Assembly: GCA_003024785.1 (NCBI GenBank)
Contig: PUQB01000098.1
Location: forward strand, 868,805-932,804
Direction: 5' to 3'
From: Selaginella tamariscina
Lineage: Eukaryota > Streptophyta > Lycopodiopsida > Selaginellales > Selaginellaceae
DNA: 64,000 bases
Shown piece by piece: positions 13,093 to 25,367 of this stretch (position 1 is the first letter of the stretch; the number at the start of each line of letters is the position of its first letter). The notes under the pieces are model-generated. The model did not search any database and was not told where the DNA came from. It worked only from the letters and a program-made list of their open reading frames with translations. A program made the position numbers and the translations under genes.

Positions 13093-13956
13093 TATATATA
13101 TATATATATATACAAAAGAGCTAAGATATGCATATACTTTATACATAATCAATGAGATGGATTTTAAACTTCATATTTGTAATTTCACTTCGTAAATAGT
13201 AATATATATTTGTATATTCATTCCTTTTATATGTCAGGTTTATTAAAAATGTTTAGCATACTTTGTAATAATGCACATCTAGATAACACCATGTATAGAA
13301 ATTCATATTTATAACTATTAATAAATAATGCATTATTACATTTGTAAATTGTAAGAAAAAATATTAATAAGTAATTCATTGTTTACACAATTTGTCCTAG
13401 GGTATATTCTGGAAATTAACCCAGAATCCTCTTGGTATTTTAGAGGACTATGCACAATAATATTTTTTATTTATACATTATTAAATTTGCAAGTCATTAT
13501 TAAATTTATTACGTAATGATAAACATCTTTTTATTAAACAATATTAGTTAAAACTAATATTTAATATATGTGTTTATTTTATTATACTCAGCTACATGAA
13601 ATAATTTTAGAATATTTAAATATTCACTGTAATTTACTTGGATAATGTATGTCTTATTATATACAAATATAAGCCGCACGCACACACACAACGTAGGTTC
13701 ACGATAGTTGTGCACACACATATACAAGAATATTGTACTTTACATCAGAAACGAATGACACAAAACCACGCTGCATGCAAGAAAAGCATTTCTCACCTGC
13801 ATTCGTTCAGTACAAACAAGTAGATCGAAGATTTAAACTCAAGTGTAACATCATATTTAAAGTAATATATTAGTGCTTAACTATATAATATAAGCGTATT
13901 GAAATCACTAAGTTAAGTGGCATATATAGTGGGAACAGAAGGGACTTAGTGTAAGA
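12962..13956. other. Intergenic, AT-rich, no gene seen
   Basis: Contains a (CA)n tract running into (TA)n at about 13062-13112. No conserved coding signal was found on either strand. Confidence 0.6.
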
Positions 13957-14194
13957 ATGAGAGGCAAACTAGTGTTAGTTTTAGTTGTTCTGTTGCTGTT
14001 CATTGGCTATGGAGGATCGCAATCCAACGGCTCCTGTAGTTCGAGGGACTACAATGCATTGGTGCGGTTCAAGTCTTCTTTGGTTGATGATCACAATATG
14101 CTGCTTTGGAACTCTACAGCAGATTGCTGCTTTTGGAACGGCATTACTTGTAACGAGTAAGTGTGCGTGTTATGTAAGGTGTATATACATGGTT

Positions 14195-14243
<49 letters not shown>

Positions 14244-14833
14244 TTGTAAACACATACACGCACGCACGCACACACACGTATACGCTATTAAATATGGCCA
14301 ACTTATGTGTGTAGAAGGGGACAGGTGATATCACTGGACTTGAGCTTTTCGGACTACAACCTGGCAAGAGACGAGAGAAACCACGAGAACATAATGGGAA
14401 CACGCCTCTCTCAGCTGACGTCGCTCGAGTTTCTTAACCTCTCCACCGTCCAGATCGCTGGCAGGATCCCTTCGCAGGTCTCGTCCCTCACAAGTCTCAA
14501 AGTCCTCTCCATGAGGTATATATGATGCGTGGATATATGTGCATATGCACACACACACACATGTAAAACATGGTGTTTTATATGCAGGAACTGCCTACTT
14601 ATAGGACAGATACCAAGTGACTTCTGGAGGCTATCCAACTTAACACACCTCGATTTATCAAACAATGCATTCAGGCACGGAATACCCTCCATCTTCTGTC
14701 TACTTACACGTCCTTGAGCAGCTCAATTTACAAAACTCTGGGCTACGTGGAGACGTCCCCAGTTGTATGAGCTTATTAACCAGCTTAACTTCCCTTGATC
14801 TCTCCAGAAACAGGTAATTATCATGCCCTTATG

Positions 14834-14864
<31 letters not shown>

Positions 14865-17302
14865 GTATATACACCCATAAGGTACATAAATATACAGGTT
14901 GAGGAGTATACCTTCCTTTGGGAACATGAAGGGGCTTGATTATGTTGATCTTTCGGAAAATGCCTTAAACCATGGAGTGCTTACAAGCCTTTGTGAAGCC
15001 ACTAGCATTCGTCACCTTGATCTCCATGGCTCAATTGCCTCTTCAAGACAGGTGCATGCGTGCGTGCGAGTGTTGTGTGTGTGTGTGATATTTTTATAAG
15101 TATGAGAGTGCATATTAAACACAATTTATACACGCATTTTCAGCACTATATGCTATTATACAGTGATATATATAATCAAAGTATATTAGTATATAAACTT
15201 GTACATATTTAATATATAATATATTACTAATTATAATTAAACAGATACCTGACTGCTTAACAACCTTACGGCACTTACCTACCTTGACATCGGTCATGAC
15301 GGGTTAACCGGTCTTATCCCAGACTCCATAAGTCATCTCGCAAACTTAACCTTTCTGAAGTAAGACTGTGTGTGTGTGTGTGTGTGTGTTTAATGTGCTT
15401 ATATTTACAGCCTCGAAGGTAATGAGTTTGTTGGGGGAGTTCCATACGGTTTAGGCCAGCTTAGCGGCTTAACATACTTAAACATTCAAGACACATTTGA
15501 GAACAACACACGTACAATACTACCACTTTTCTGGGGGTTTAACAAGTCTTAGAACACTATTATTATCTGGCTCTGCATGGAGGGGAATATACCCAGCAGT
15601 ATTGGGAATCTGACAAGTCTTGAGAGCCTTCAGATCGAATATGCGCCGAATCTGGAGGGTGTTTTGCCTAATGAGCTCGCTAAACTCACTAATTTGACGC
15701 AGTTACTGGTGTTTAATACGGGTTTATACGGTCCTCTGCCTTCCAGTCTCGGAAGCTTATCGCAGCTTCAGGTTGGCATATGTATACACTTATGTACATG
15801 CATACATGAGTATATGCACATCAGACGTGTACTCACGTGCATGTATATAACACGCACGCGTGCACACACTTAGACACACCACTTTACACTACAGGAGCTT
15901 ATTCTCGAAGGGAATAGGTTGAGCGGTTCGATACCCAGAAGCATCGGAAACCTCCGGGAGCTCACAGTACTTCAGCTGGGGTCAAACAATTTGACCGGTC
16001 AACTCCCCTGGGAAATTGGAACCTTCACAAAGTCAACTATATGGCCCTTTCCAATAACTCCCTGTCAGGAAACATTCCCGGGTCACTTGGGAACATAGAC
16101 CCGAACGGAACTCTCGACCTGTCTGCGAATTCATTTTCCGGGAATTTCCCGGTGGAACTTTGCCGTCTCCGAACCGTGATACTAAGAAACAACCTGATCG
16201 GAAACCTCACCGACGGCTGGCCTCCGGTAACCAACCAGATACAACTCCTAGACATTTCCCGTAATAACCTGACCGGGAAAATTCCTGACTGGCTTGGAAG
16301 ACAGCGGAACATCCGGACACTTGACTTGTCGGAGAACAACTTGACAGGGAATATTCCTGCGTGGGTCACAGGCAACACCTCGTTGAGAGAGTTAGACTTG
16401 TCCCGTAACAGTCTTACCGGCGGCCTTAAGTACCTCCCCATGATCAACACCGTCAATTTGCAGGGCAACCAGCTTAACGGCTCCATTAACTTCAACTTCT
16501 CTGTCCAAATTGTCAATGGTATGTATAATACACACGCACATACATACACACATATTGATTGTATATGTGTATTGTATGTTTGTAAGGGTCTAGGTGGACA
16601 GTTCCTGAGACGGGCGTAAAGCGTAAGCAGGCAACAAGTGTATACGGACGTGGACGGAGAGTTTTTGATGAAGATGAACCAGCTGCTTTCGGAGTATACC
16701 ATCTGGACCTCTCGGAGAACCGTTTCACGGGGGAGCTTTCAGGAGCAGATGCATTATCCACCGTTGAATACCTCTCTCTCGCTGGAAACAACTTAACCGG
16801 TGAGATTCCCGCCTACTTCTGGACACCTTTGAGGGACATCTCGATCTTGGATCTCTCCAACAATGCATTTTCCGGTGGGATCTCCATTGGGATCGGCAAC
16901 TTGACAGGACTGTATAGACTCAACATGTCCCATAACAGTCTCTCAGGTGAGACACTAGAGAGAGAGGGAGAGAGAGAGTAACAATCTTTCAGGTGAGATT
17001 CCGACCACCATCTCTGGTTGCACCGCACTTTACATAATGGACCTGAGCAATAACCAGTTAACCGGAGGATACCTTCAGAGTTAAGTCAGGTAACCATGCT
17101 TGATTTTCTAGACCTGTCCCAGAACGAGCTTAGCGGGAATATACCGAGTTCACTGGATAATCTTCTCTTTCTTAATTACTTCAATGTTTCGGCTAATAAC
17201 CTCACGGGTTCAATCCCCCAGGGTGGTATTCTCTCCAAGTTACAGCCTTCTAGCTTTGGGCTTAACCCAGGACTGTGTGGTAGTCCCCTCCCGCCATGTT
17301 AA
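13957..17302 (+). CDS. Secreted LRR receptor-like protein, copy 1 (frame-broken)
   Basis: An extracellular plant-type leucine-rich-repeat protein of the RLP/LRR-only kind. MRGKLVLVLVVLLLFIGYGG is a signal peptide. It is followed by an LRRNT cap (CSSRDYNALVRFKSSLVDDH; ADCCFWNGITCN) and repeats of LxxLxLSxNxLxGxIPxxLGN type, for example LDLSRNSLTGGL and NNLTGNIPAWVTGN. Exons lie near 13957-14156, 14315-14515, 14588-14813, 14898-15051, 15245-15359, 15411-15771, 15895-16518 and 16587-17302. The end FGLNPGLCGSPLPPC is the usual LRRCT cap. No transmembrane helix or kinase follows. Frame breaks occur near 14702, 15290, 15550, 16030 and 17080, so it is either a decaying gene or has assembly indels. 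Most introns fall between repeats and carry microsatellites. Confidence 0.8.
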
Positions 17303-17490
17303 CTTCGTATTTGAATCAATACAATCATATCATTATCGTATGTATCGTGCGTACTGTGTGTGTATGTGTGTGTGTGAGAGAGAGAGACGGTTACACATTC
17401 ACACTCTGTATGTACGAGTGGGGAAATTAGAGCCCAGTGGACTCCTGTCCTACCGCGTTGAAACTCTTTCGTTATGTATGAATTCTTACA

Positions 17491-17521
<31 letters not shown>

Positions 17522-17788
17522 TGCATATACATATGTGTGTGTTGTCATATTATAGAGTTTAATAATTTGAAAAGAGATTAGTTACCTTTGCATGGAGAGA
17601 ATAAAGCGATGTGTCATAAGAGGAGCGTTCTTTACCTGCACACGAGTTAGGAAACAACAAAAATCAAATATAATGGTATGTGTAGCTTTCACGTTCCTTT
17701 TGTGTGTATGTGTGTGTATGTGCGGGTGTTCATTCTCATGAATATATACAAACTCGTGCCGGACTATTTCAAACAAAAGAGAGAAAGA

Positions 17789-18624
17789 ATGTATTTGTCT
17801 ATCTTCTTTGTTCTTGCTTTCCTCGTTGGATCTCTCTTACTCTTGTGCTCCTGGCGATGCTCGTGCACTGTTGGGCTTCAAGTCGGGGTTCTCGGACACT
17901 AATTCAGTACTTGGATCCTGGACAAACAACACATTGCTGCAAATGGAGCTGCATCACTTGTAACAGGTGCTCTCTCTCTCTCGGCTTCCCGTTCACCATC
18001 TTGCTAACATTTTAATGTAGTAATCTTCTTAAACTTGTAGCTTGTTGCTCATTATCTTGCTAATGCGTGTGTTCTTGTTGATTAATTCTCCAACCAACCT
18101 GTCCACGCTCCTCAAAACAGGTAACGCACGCACGCGCACACGCACACTCACTGCATTTAATATGTGTATTTGAAACAGTGCTGGAAGGGTGAACACATTG
18201 AACCTGAGTACTGTAGCAATGTTCCTGGACAACCAACAGGGGCAATCCTTTATCGCCGACTACATACCGCAGCTTACACAGCTCGAGATACTTGATCTGT
18301 CCAACCTGAACATATCCGATAATATACCCTCCTCACTAAACACACTTAAAAGCTTAAGATCACTGTCCTTAAGCAACTGCAGTCTCTTAGGGCGTTTAGG
18401 AGCCTCTCTCTCCAACATGTCCAGTCTTAAGGAGCTTGATTTATCTTATAATCTGTTTGGTGATGATAATTATCAGGGAGATGCTTCCAATATATGTACA
18501 CTACACGGCCTTGAGAGGCTTTCCATGGCTGGGTTATCGTCTCTGCTACCATCTATACCTTCGTGTGTTGGACAGCTTACGAACTTAACGTACCTTGATT
18601 TCTCCTCCAATGCTCTTTCACAGG

Positions 18625-18671
<47 letters not shown>

Positions 18672-19937
18672 AAGGATTTGATATATATACACACATACAC
18701 ACACGTACACACACGGTTGTGTATCTATCAGGTATTTCCTCCGGAGATTGCACAACTAACGAAGCTCAGGTACCTCGACCTGAGCAACAACTACTTCACA
18801 GGCAATCTCCATCCGCTATGTTCCTTGCTTAACATGGACTACCTCAACTTGGAGCTCTCATTTGAGGCTATAAACAGTACGGACACCGGAGCCCAGATTC
18901 CCTACTGCATAGCTAACCTCACAAAGCTGTCTGAACTCCGCTTGTCAAACTGTTACTTGGTTGGCGAGATCCCGGACTCCATCGGACAGCTCACACAACT
19001 AAGGTGTGTGCATCTTGCACACACACATGCAGCATCTACTTATTTGTACATACACATGTACACATATACATACAGGTATCTTGCTCTGGACGGGAACTTA
19101 TTCAGAACTCGTATACCGGAATCACTTGGTAACCTGGTCAACCTCGAAGTACTCATTTTGAATCGGGATTCTATGGGAGGCGGTTCATTCTACGGACAAA
19201 TCCCGTCCTCACTCGGGAATCTCCGGAAATTACAGGACTTAGAACTCTCCAGTGCAACGGAGTATCCGGGAATATCCCAGAAAGCTTCAAGAACCTTGAA
19301 CAGTTGGACACACTCGTTCTAAGCAACCTCGGAATCGAAGGTGTTGTGGCCGGGGAATTATTCCAGCATCTCGGGAATGTTAAATACCTGGACCTTTCAC
19401 AGAATTTCCTGTCTGGGAACATTCCCATCACGATAAGCTCCATGGGTCTGCTTGAGGAGCTCTATTTTTAACAACAGCTTCGCAGGTCCGATTCCGGGGG
19501 AACTCTCGAGTTTGACTTCGCTGACCATGTTGGACCTGTCTAGCAACGAGCTTTCTGGTCAGCTACCGTCAACGCTCGGAAAGTTGACCCAGTTACAGGT
19601 ACGTGTGTGTGTGTGTGTGTGTGCGTATGAGATGAATAATACAAATAATATGACATACATGCAGGTGCTTGATCTGTCATCAAACGATCTGACGGGGGAG
19701 ATTCCAAAAGAGATTGGTGGGCTGAAACAACTTGGTACGTTGGATTTGTCGTGGAATCAGCTGACAGGGAATATTCCGGCAGAGCTTCATAGCCTGAGCT
19801 CACTTGAGTACTTCAGTGTGGCTGATAATAAGTTATCCGGCCAGATTCCGGCAGAACTCACCGGGTTTGATGCTTCTTCTTTTGAGGATAATCCTGGGCT
19901 CTGCGGCATTCCACTTAATGCATGCATTTATAATTAA
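17789..19937 (+). CDS. Secreted LRR receptor-like protein, copy 2 (frame-broken)
   Basis: A tandem paralogue about 490 bp downstream of copy 1. The signal peptide is MYLSIFFVLAFLVGSLLLLC. A cap with CCKWSCITCN ends exon 1 at 17966. Exons 18179-18623, 18732-19003, 19076-19598 and 19664-19937 hold LRRs such as LEILDLSNLNISDNIPSSLN, YLDLSNNYFTGNL and LDLSSNDLTGEIPKEIGG. The end is FEDNPGLCGIPLNACIYN then stop, so there is again no membrane anchor or kinase. Three or more frame changes are needed: two within exon 1 and others near 19258 and 19470. The extracellular location and the pattern-recognition or PGIP-like binding role are inferred from the family only. Confidence 0.8.
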
Positions 19938-21208
19938 TCAAACCATTATTATTCATATTCTTACAATATATTATATATTATCTATGTTTAAAGATATTTT
20001 GTTATATATATCAACAAGAAACAAATTATTAGATATTCTTGGACATGTAAGTGTTGCAATATATATATATGGTGGTTTGTGTGTGTGTGTGTATGTGTGT
20101 TTCTAAGAAAATATACATTCCATAAATATACACCCTCTATCTTCTCATATTCATACACACTGTATTTCATATATAAAATATATTTTTAGAATAAGAACAT
20201 ATATAAACACTGAGGAATGTCTGATAAAAAAAAGTGATATGTTACACAAAATTAATCTTACAATTTAATTTTAAATTTTAGAAGACTTGTGAGGAATGCA
20301 TATGTATATACATATTTTTTCTTTTAGATATACATACACATGTAAAGAATTTGTGGTTTTTTTAAAAGCCCTCCAAGTAACCATTTCATTTCTATGCAAA
20401 TCAATCTGATTCTCTTACTTACATCTTTCATTTTTCATAAATAATACTTTAATATTTTAGTGTATAACTCATTAATATATATAACAACATATAAATATAT
20501 TCTAAAATATATGATATATATGTGTGTGCTAAATATAGGTTTATTTATCTGTGTTTGTTAAATATTTTGCTATGCGTCACATTTGAATTTTTGATTACCA
20601 TGTTTAGAAATTAAAATATTTTCAAAATGTATTTTCTAAATTGACATTTTCTGTATTTCTTAAAAGAGGATTCCCACATAAACGGGGAAGTATATTAAAT
20701 TATATGTAATGCACATATATGTATAAAAAATTAATTTATTTATGATGGTAACTTGTGTAAATTATATATAAATTAATTTGGACTATAGGATTAAACAATA
20801 GGCCCATCAGATTAAACAGCTGGGTTATAATGTGACATGCATGGTTTGTTAAGTAAACATATAAAATAATGTTTAATTAACACCGGTGGAGATGCTCTTA
20901 TGCATGCTAAACTTACATTCGCGAATATGCTTTTTAAAACGTACACATTTAAAATTTTAATAACAATAATAATGAATTAATAACTTAAAAAAAAACTGAA
21001 ATCATAATTAAAACGTGTAAATCTGTAAGTCTTAAATTTCAAAAGATGAATATTTAATACGACAATGCAATATAGGCTTTAGTTTCTTCCTCTCTACATC
21101 ATGTTAACTTCTCACGTTTATATGTACATAAATACACATACATCAACACATGAACAAAAGTGGCTTTTATATATAAGAATGAAATACAACACACACTCAT
21201 CAAAACCC
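19938..21208. other. Intergenic, strongly AT-rich
   Basis: No coding signal is visible. Short (TG)n and (TA)n tracts only. Confidence 0.6.
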
Positions 21209-22409
21209 TCACATGAATATAACCAATACACAAACCATAAGTGCAACAACTGAGTCCCTGCCACGGTTCTCAGCGCTCCATTCTGCGTTAAACACACAAC
21301 AAATTCTGTAAACCTCCTTATATATGATATGTATATACACATTAAATGTGTGTGTATACGCATGCGTAGATCCCTTGTGTGTGTGTGTATATAGGAGCGT
21401 ATATACATATTTGTACAAATGAAATTGTAACAACACACACGAGAGCTTACCGGTGGTGCTGTATCTGGTGAAAACACGGGCCCTTGACTAACCGTTGAAG
21501 GAGAAGTGGGGGCAGACACAGGAGGTGCAGGTGGGCCAGGGATCGGTACCGGTGCCGGAGCTGGTGCTCTCTTGTGGTGCTTCTTTGGCGAAGGTGCAGG
21601 TGCCACAACTGAAGGTGCCTCAACTGGCGGAGAATACAGGTGCCACAACTGGAGCCACTACAGGAGCTACCACTGGTGCCACCACGGGAGCTACAACAGG
21701 AGCCACAACTGGCGCTACCACTGGTGCCACCACAGGAGCTACAACAGGAGCGACAACTGGAGTCTGTACTGGAGAACTTACTGGTGCCACGACAGGAGCC
21801 ATAACTGGACCTGCATTGGGAGAAGACACGGGACTTGTAACTGGAGCTACCACAGGTGCAACCACTGGAGCCGTAACTGGAGCAGTAACTGGAGCGGTAA
21901 CTGGAGCAGTAACTGGAGCTACCACTGGAGCAGTAACTGGGGCAGTAACAGGAGAACTTACAGGAGTAGTGGCCACAACAGGGGAGGAAGCGGGTCCTGA
22001 TGGTACAGATGACGGAGGAGACGCAAATGCGGGTGTAGAAGGTGCAGTTGCTTTCGAACTCGAACTAGGACGTTCCGCGAGTAATCTGTGCAACATTTTC
22101 TTCTTGCAGCGCCCACCATCGCATTTGTAATAGTCATACAGAGCATTCTTCTCAACATTCCACTAAAGGAAACACAAAGTTATTAACTATATATATATAT
22201 AGTATTTACACTCACCTCTACCGTTCCAGACGATTCATCCACTAATTTACCTGAAATTTCAAACATATATACACATCAATATGCATTGGATCCATATACT
22301 ACATATATACATACATACCTATGATGATTGCTTTCTTGTTGTAAGCATCCACATTATACACTGCGAAACAAAGGAATGACAATCCAAGTAGCAGTGTTAA
22401 TCTTGCCAT
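21209..22409 (-). CDS. Classical arabinogalactan protein with PVVAP/PVTAP repeats
   Basis: A hydroxyproline-rich cell-surface proteoglycan. Exon 1 (22409-22319) encodes the signal peptide MARLTLLLGLSFLCFAVYNV. Two short exons follow with GKLVDESSGTVE and WNVEKNALYDYYKCDGGRCK, a small Cys/Lys-rich part unusual for AGPs. Then come about 30 units of APVxxP type (PVVAPVVAP, PVTAPVTAP), which are AG-glycomodules rich in Ala-Pro, Ser-Pro and Thr-Pro. A Lys/His-rich patch (PSPKKHHKRAPAPAP) resembles the basic insert of Lys-rich AGPs. The last exon, read as WSAENRGRDSVVALMVCVLV and IFM-stop at 21209, gives a GPI-addition signal. The splice phase that continues PDTAPP instead predicts another frame, so the tail is not certain. 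One frame break near 21630 is suspected. Confidence 0.82.
21640..21985. repeat. Coding minisatellite of 9-15 bp units in the AGP gene
   Basis: Units such as GGAGCTACCACTGGTGCC and GGAGCAGTAACT are repeated head to tail. In the minus frame they encode APVVAP and APVTAP, the glycomodules of the arabinogalactan protein. Confidence 0.85.
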
Positions 22410-22466
22410 TTCAGATGTGCCCTGCTCAAATGGAACTTCAAAAGCTCAGTTTCTCCCTCTCTCTCT

Positions 22467-22500
<34 letters not shown>

Positions 22501-23229
22501 CTATACCTGCAATGTGTACCGCTACAACCGAGAAACTATACAAAATGAATAAAACTATGGAAAAATATACAAACTATGCAGGAAAAAAGAACTAATGTAA
22601 GCTATGTGTTCCTCAGTGTGTATCTGGTTTATTAAGAAACGGCCAGTGATATAGACTCACTAGCGAAAGTAGGACATTGCCGGTCTGTACATAGCTGGTA
22701 ATTGCCACCGGCTAGATTCTCGTAGCACATTCCGTTAAAATAGCATATTTGAGAGCATATAAACATATTCCGTCTATAAGTATATTCTGTTGTTGTTAGA
22801 TTAATAGCCGTTGAGGAATATGAAAGCATGGGTGGCGAAAGATCGTGTTTTCTTGCTATAGAGCAAATAACGTGTACATATTTTCTTATCATATTTATTA
22901 TTGGTAGTAACCATAGTATTAATTTATGTGCATATTGGGTCTGGTGTCTTTTCTAGTTACAGTGCCACACTAAACAAGAATTAACTGTTTAACAGTTTTG
23001 AATTAGTTAGAGACTACATCGTAGGGAAGGTGTATCTATTATACTTTAATGTATAAAGAAATCTATATAGGTACACACAAACACACACACACATGTGTGT
23101 ATGTATTGAGTGAAGTTTACGACGTCAGTGTTAACCAGGTTTCGAGTTACAGCACGCACGCACATATAATTGAGCTGCCACGACTGCATGATGTGTATAC
23201 GTATGAGTATGTGTTCACGTGTGAATGCA

Positions 23230-23275
<46 letters not shown>

Positions 23276-23774
23276 CTTGCCCGTGAACAGAGTCCAGTAA
23301 TATGGGAAAGCAATAGGACTACTGCTTGCTACGCTGTAAAACAGTAACACCATATATAAAGTTGGTGGATCTTGCATAAATAATCGTTAGATATGGACCC
23401 GTTCCGCTGCTGCTTTGCTTTCTTCTCTGTATATCTATATCTATCTATCTATCTACACACACACACACACACACAGATGTGTTATAATACGTATTATATA
23501 TATATACGTGCACATAGATAAGTGTGTACATATAATTTGAGGTATATATATATTATATATATATACATAACTTCTATAGATTATTTACCCGGATGCAAGC
23601 GCGGTGGTGCAATCAAACGGTTGGGATCTGTTGGGTCTCGATCATACTGTCCATGTCAAGTTGGTCTGAACATATACACAGTACATACAAACAGACATAA
23701 ATGCGTGTATAGATATAATATATGCATACACTGTGTGCGTGGTATGAGTTTTACCTGTTAGAATACAAACAAAG

Positions 23775-23813
<39 letters not shown>

Positions 23814-24951
23814 TAAAAAAAAAGGAAAAAATATATATATATTTATATATTATATAAATATATATAACGTGACAGCTAGGATAAATCAAACCGACGCACC
23901 TAAACTGACACACACACTCACACACGTATATAAGTTGTATGACAGAAACAATTCATCAGTTCAATCAAGAAATAAGTACCTTCTTTGCAGATCAAATGTC
24001 AACATATACATACAACTATATGTATGTATATATAACTACAGACACTCGTATAATTGTATACTTGTATATAAGCCATAAATTAATACATTGATTATATATA
24101 ATATTCTTACTGCCATACCAAGGAAATACCCGATCCATCGAACTCTAGTGTACAGTATATAGAGTAATATATTCAGAAGAATATACACTCAAGTATATAC
24201 ATACTAGAAAGATCAAGAAAACCACATATACACATGTACTGAGTACGTTGTACCCTCTTGTTTGAAATCAATTAATGAAGAAAAACACGTCTGTGTATGC
24301 CTGTGCATGTATATAAAATATAAAAGGAAACGTACACATATGAATGTGTGTCATGTATTTCAATGTGCATAACATATTTGCTTGAAAATATATTAAAATA
24401 CAAAAACCTGGTGTTGTCTTGGATGGTCCTCATGTGTCAATTAAGAGCACGGGATCGACCTGTCTGTGAGCCTTTAATAGTTGTATAAGTACCAACAGAC
24501 GTATAAATACCATAGCAGTTTTTTAATGTAACAACACACACACACACACACACAATCAACAAGTTGTTCAGCGTGTGTTGATAACAATATATGAAGCGTA
24601 TATATAAAAGTAGATATACGGATTAGCTGTTTAAAACATGCAAGTCCAACATGCATAAATACCAGAAAAGTTCCACACCTTCCGACTAATATGTACATAT
24701 ACATATGTATACATAAGTACACACCGTGACAACAACATATATTGAAGTGTTTGATATATATATATATATATATATATACATATGCATATGTCATACATGT
24801 ATATCAATGAGCCCTGTGCATCTTAGCTTTAGTTCCTTAGACGCAGAGAGAGAGAGGAGAGATTAAATACCAAAATACATTTGTGTGAAATGAACAGTGT
24901 TTAATATACAAACACTTATTTAGCATTTAATAGTTAATAATCATATACTGA
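22410..24951. other. Intergenic, AT-rich with (TA)n arrays
   Basis: Long TA runs lie near 23231-23273, 23776-23808 and 24755-24777, with (CA)n or (CT)n tracts near 22453-22496, 23456-23475 and 24536-24554. Nothing is convincingly coding. Confidence 0.55.
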
Positions 24952-25321
24952 TTATTTAGTTGGAGAGCGAAAGTAATCAACTGCCTCTCTATACTTATCC
25001 ACCTGAACATTAAGCAGGGGATCGACGGCCTCCAGCAGGTTGTCATACGGTCCAAATACGTGGCTTGATGGAGGCGGATCATCTGGGTCCGTCGAGAGGC
25101 TGTGCTGAGCCGTGGTGAGGCCACTAAGGCAGTAGCAAGTGTGGTAGTAGTCTTTAGACTTGCCTGGTTTGTCTATGAGGCCTCCGTTTAAAACCTGAAT
25201 AATAAAATAAAAAAGCTTTAAGAGTTTATGTATGCACTCTGTGTTTGTTTGTGTGTGTGTGTTCAATAACAAACACAATAACATATTCACAAGCTATTCA
25301 CCATGCATACATATACATACA

Positions 25322-25367
<46 letters not shown>

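Noticed and set aside
22632-22892. Small Cys-containing open frame on the minus strand
   Set aside because: It has six cysteines but no signal peptide, no true ATG-led context and no known spacing pattern. It lies in AT-rich intergenic DNA.
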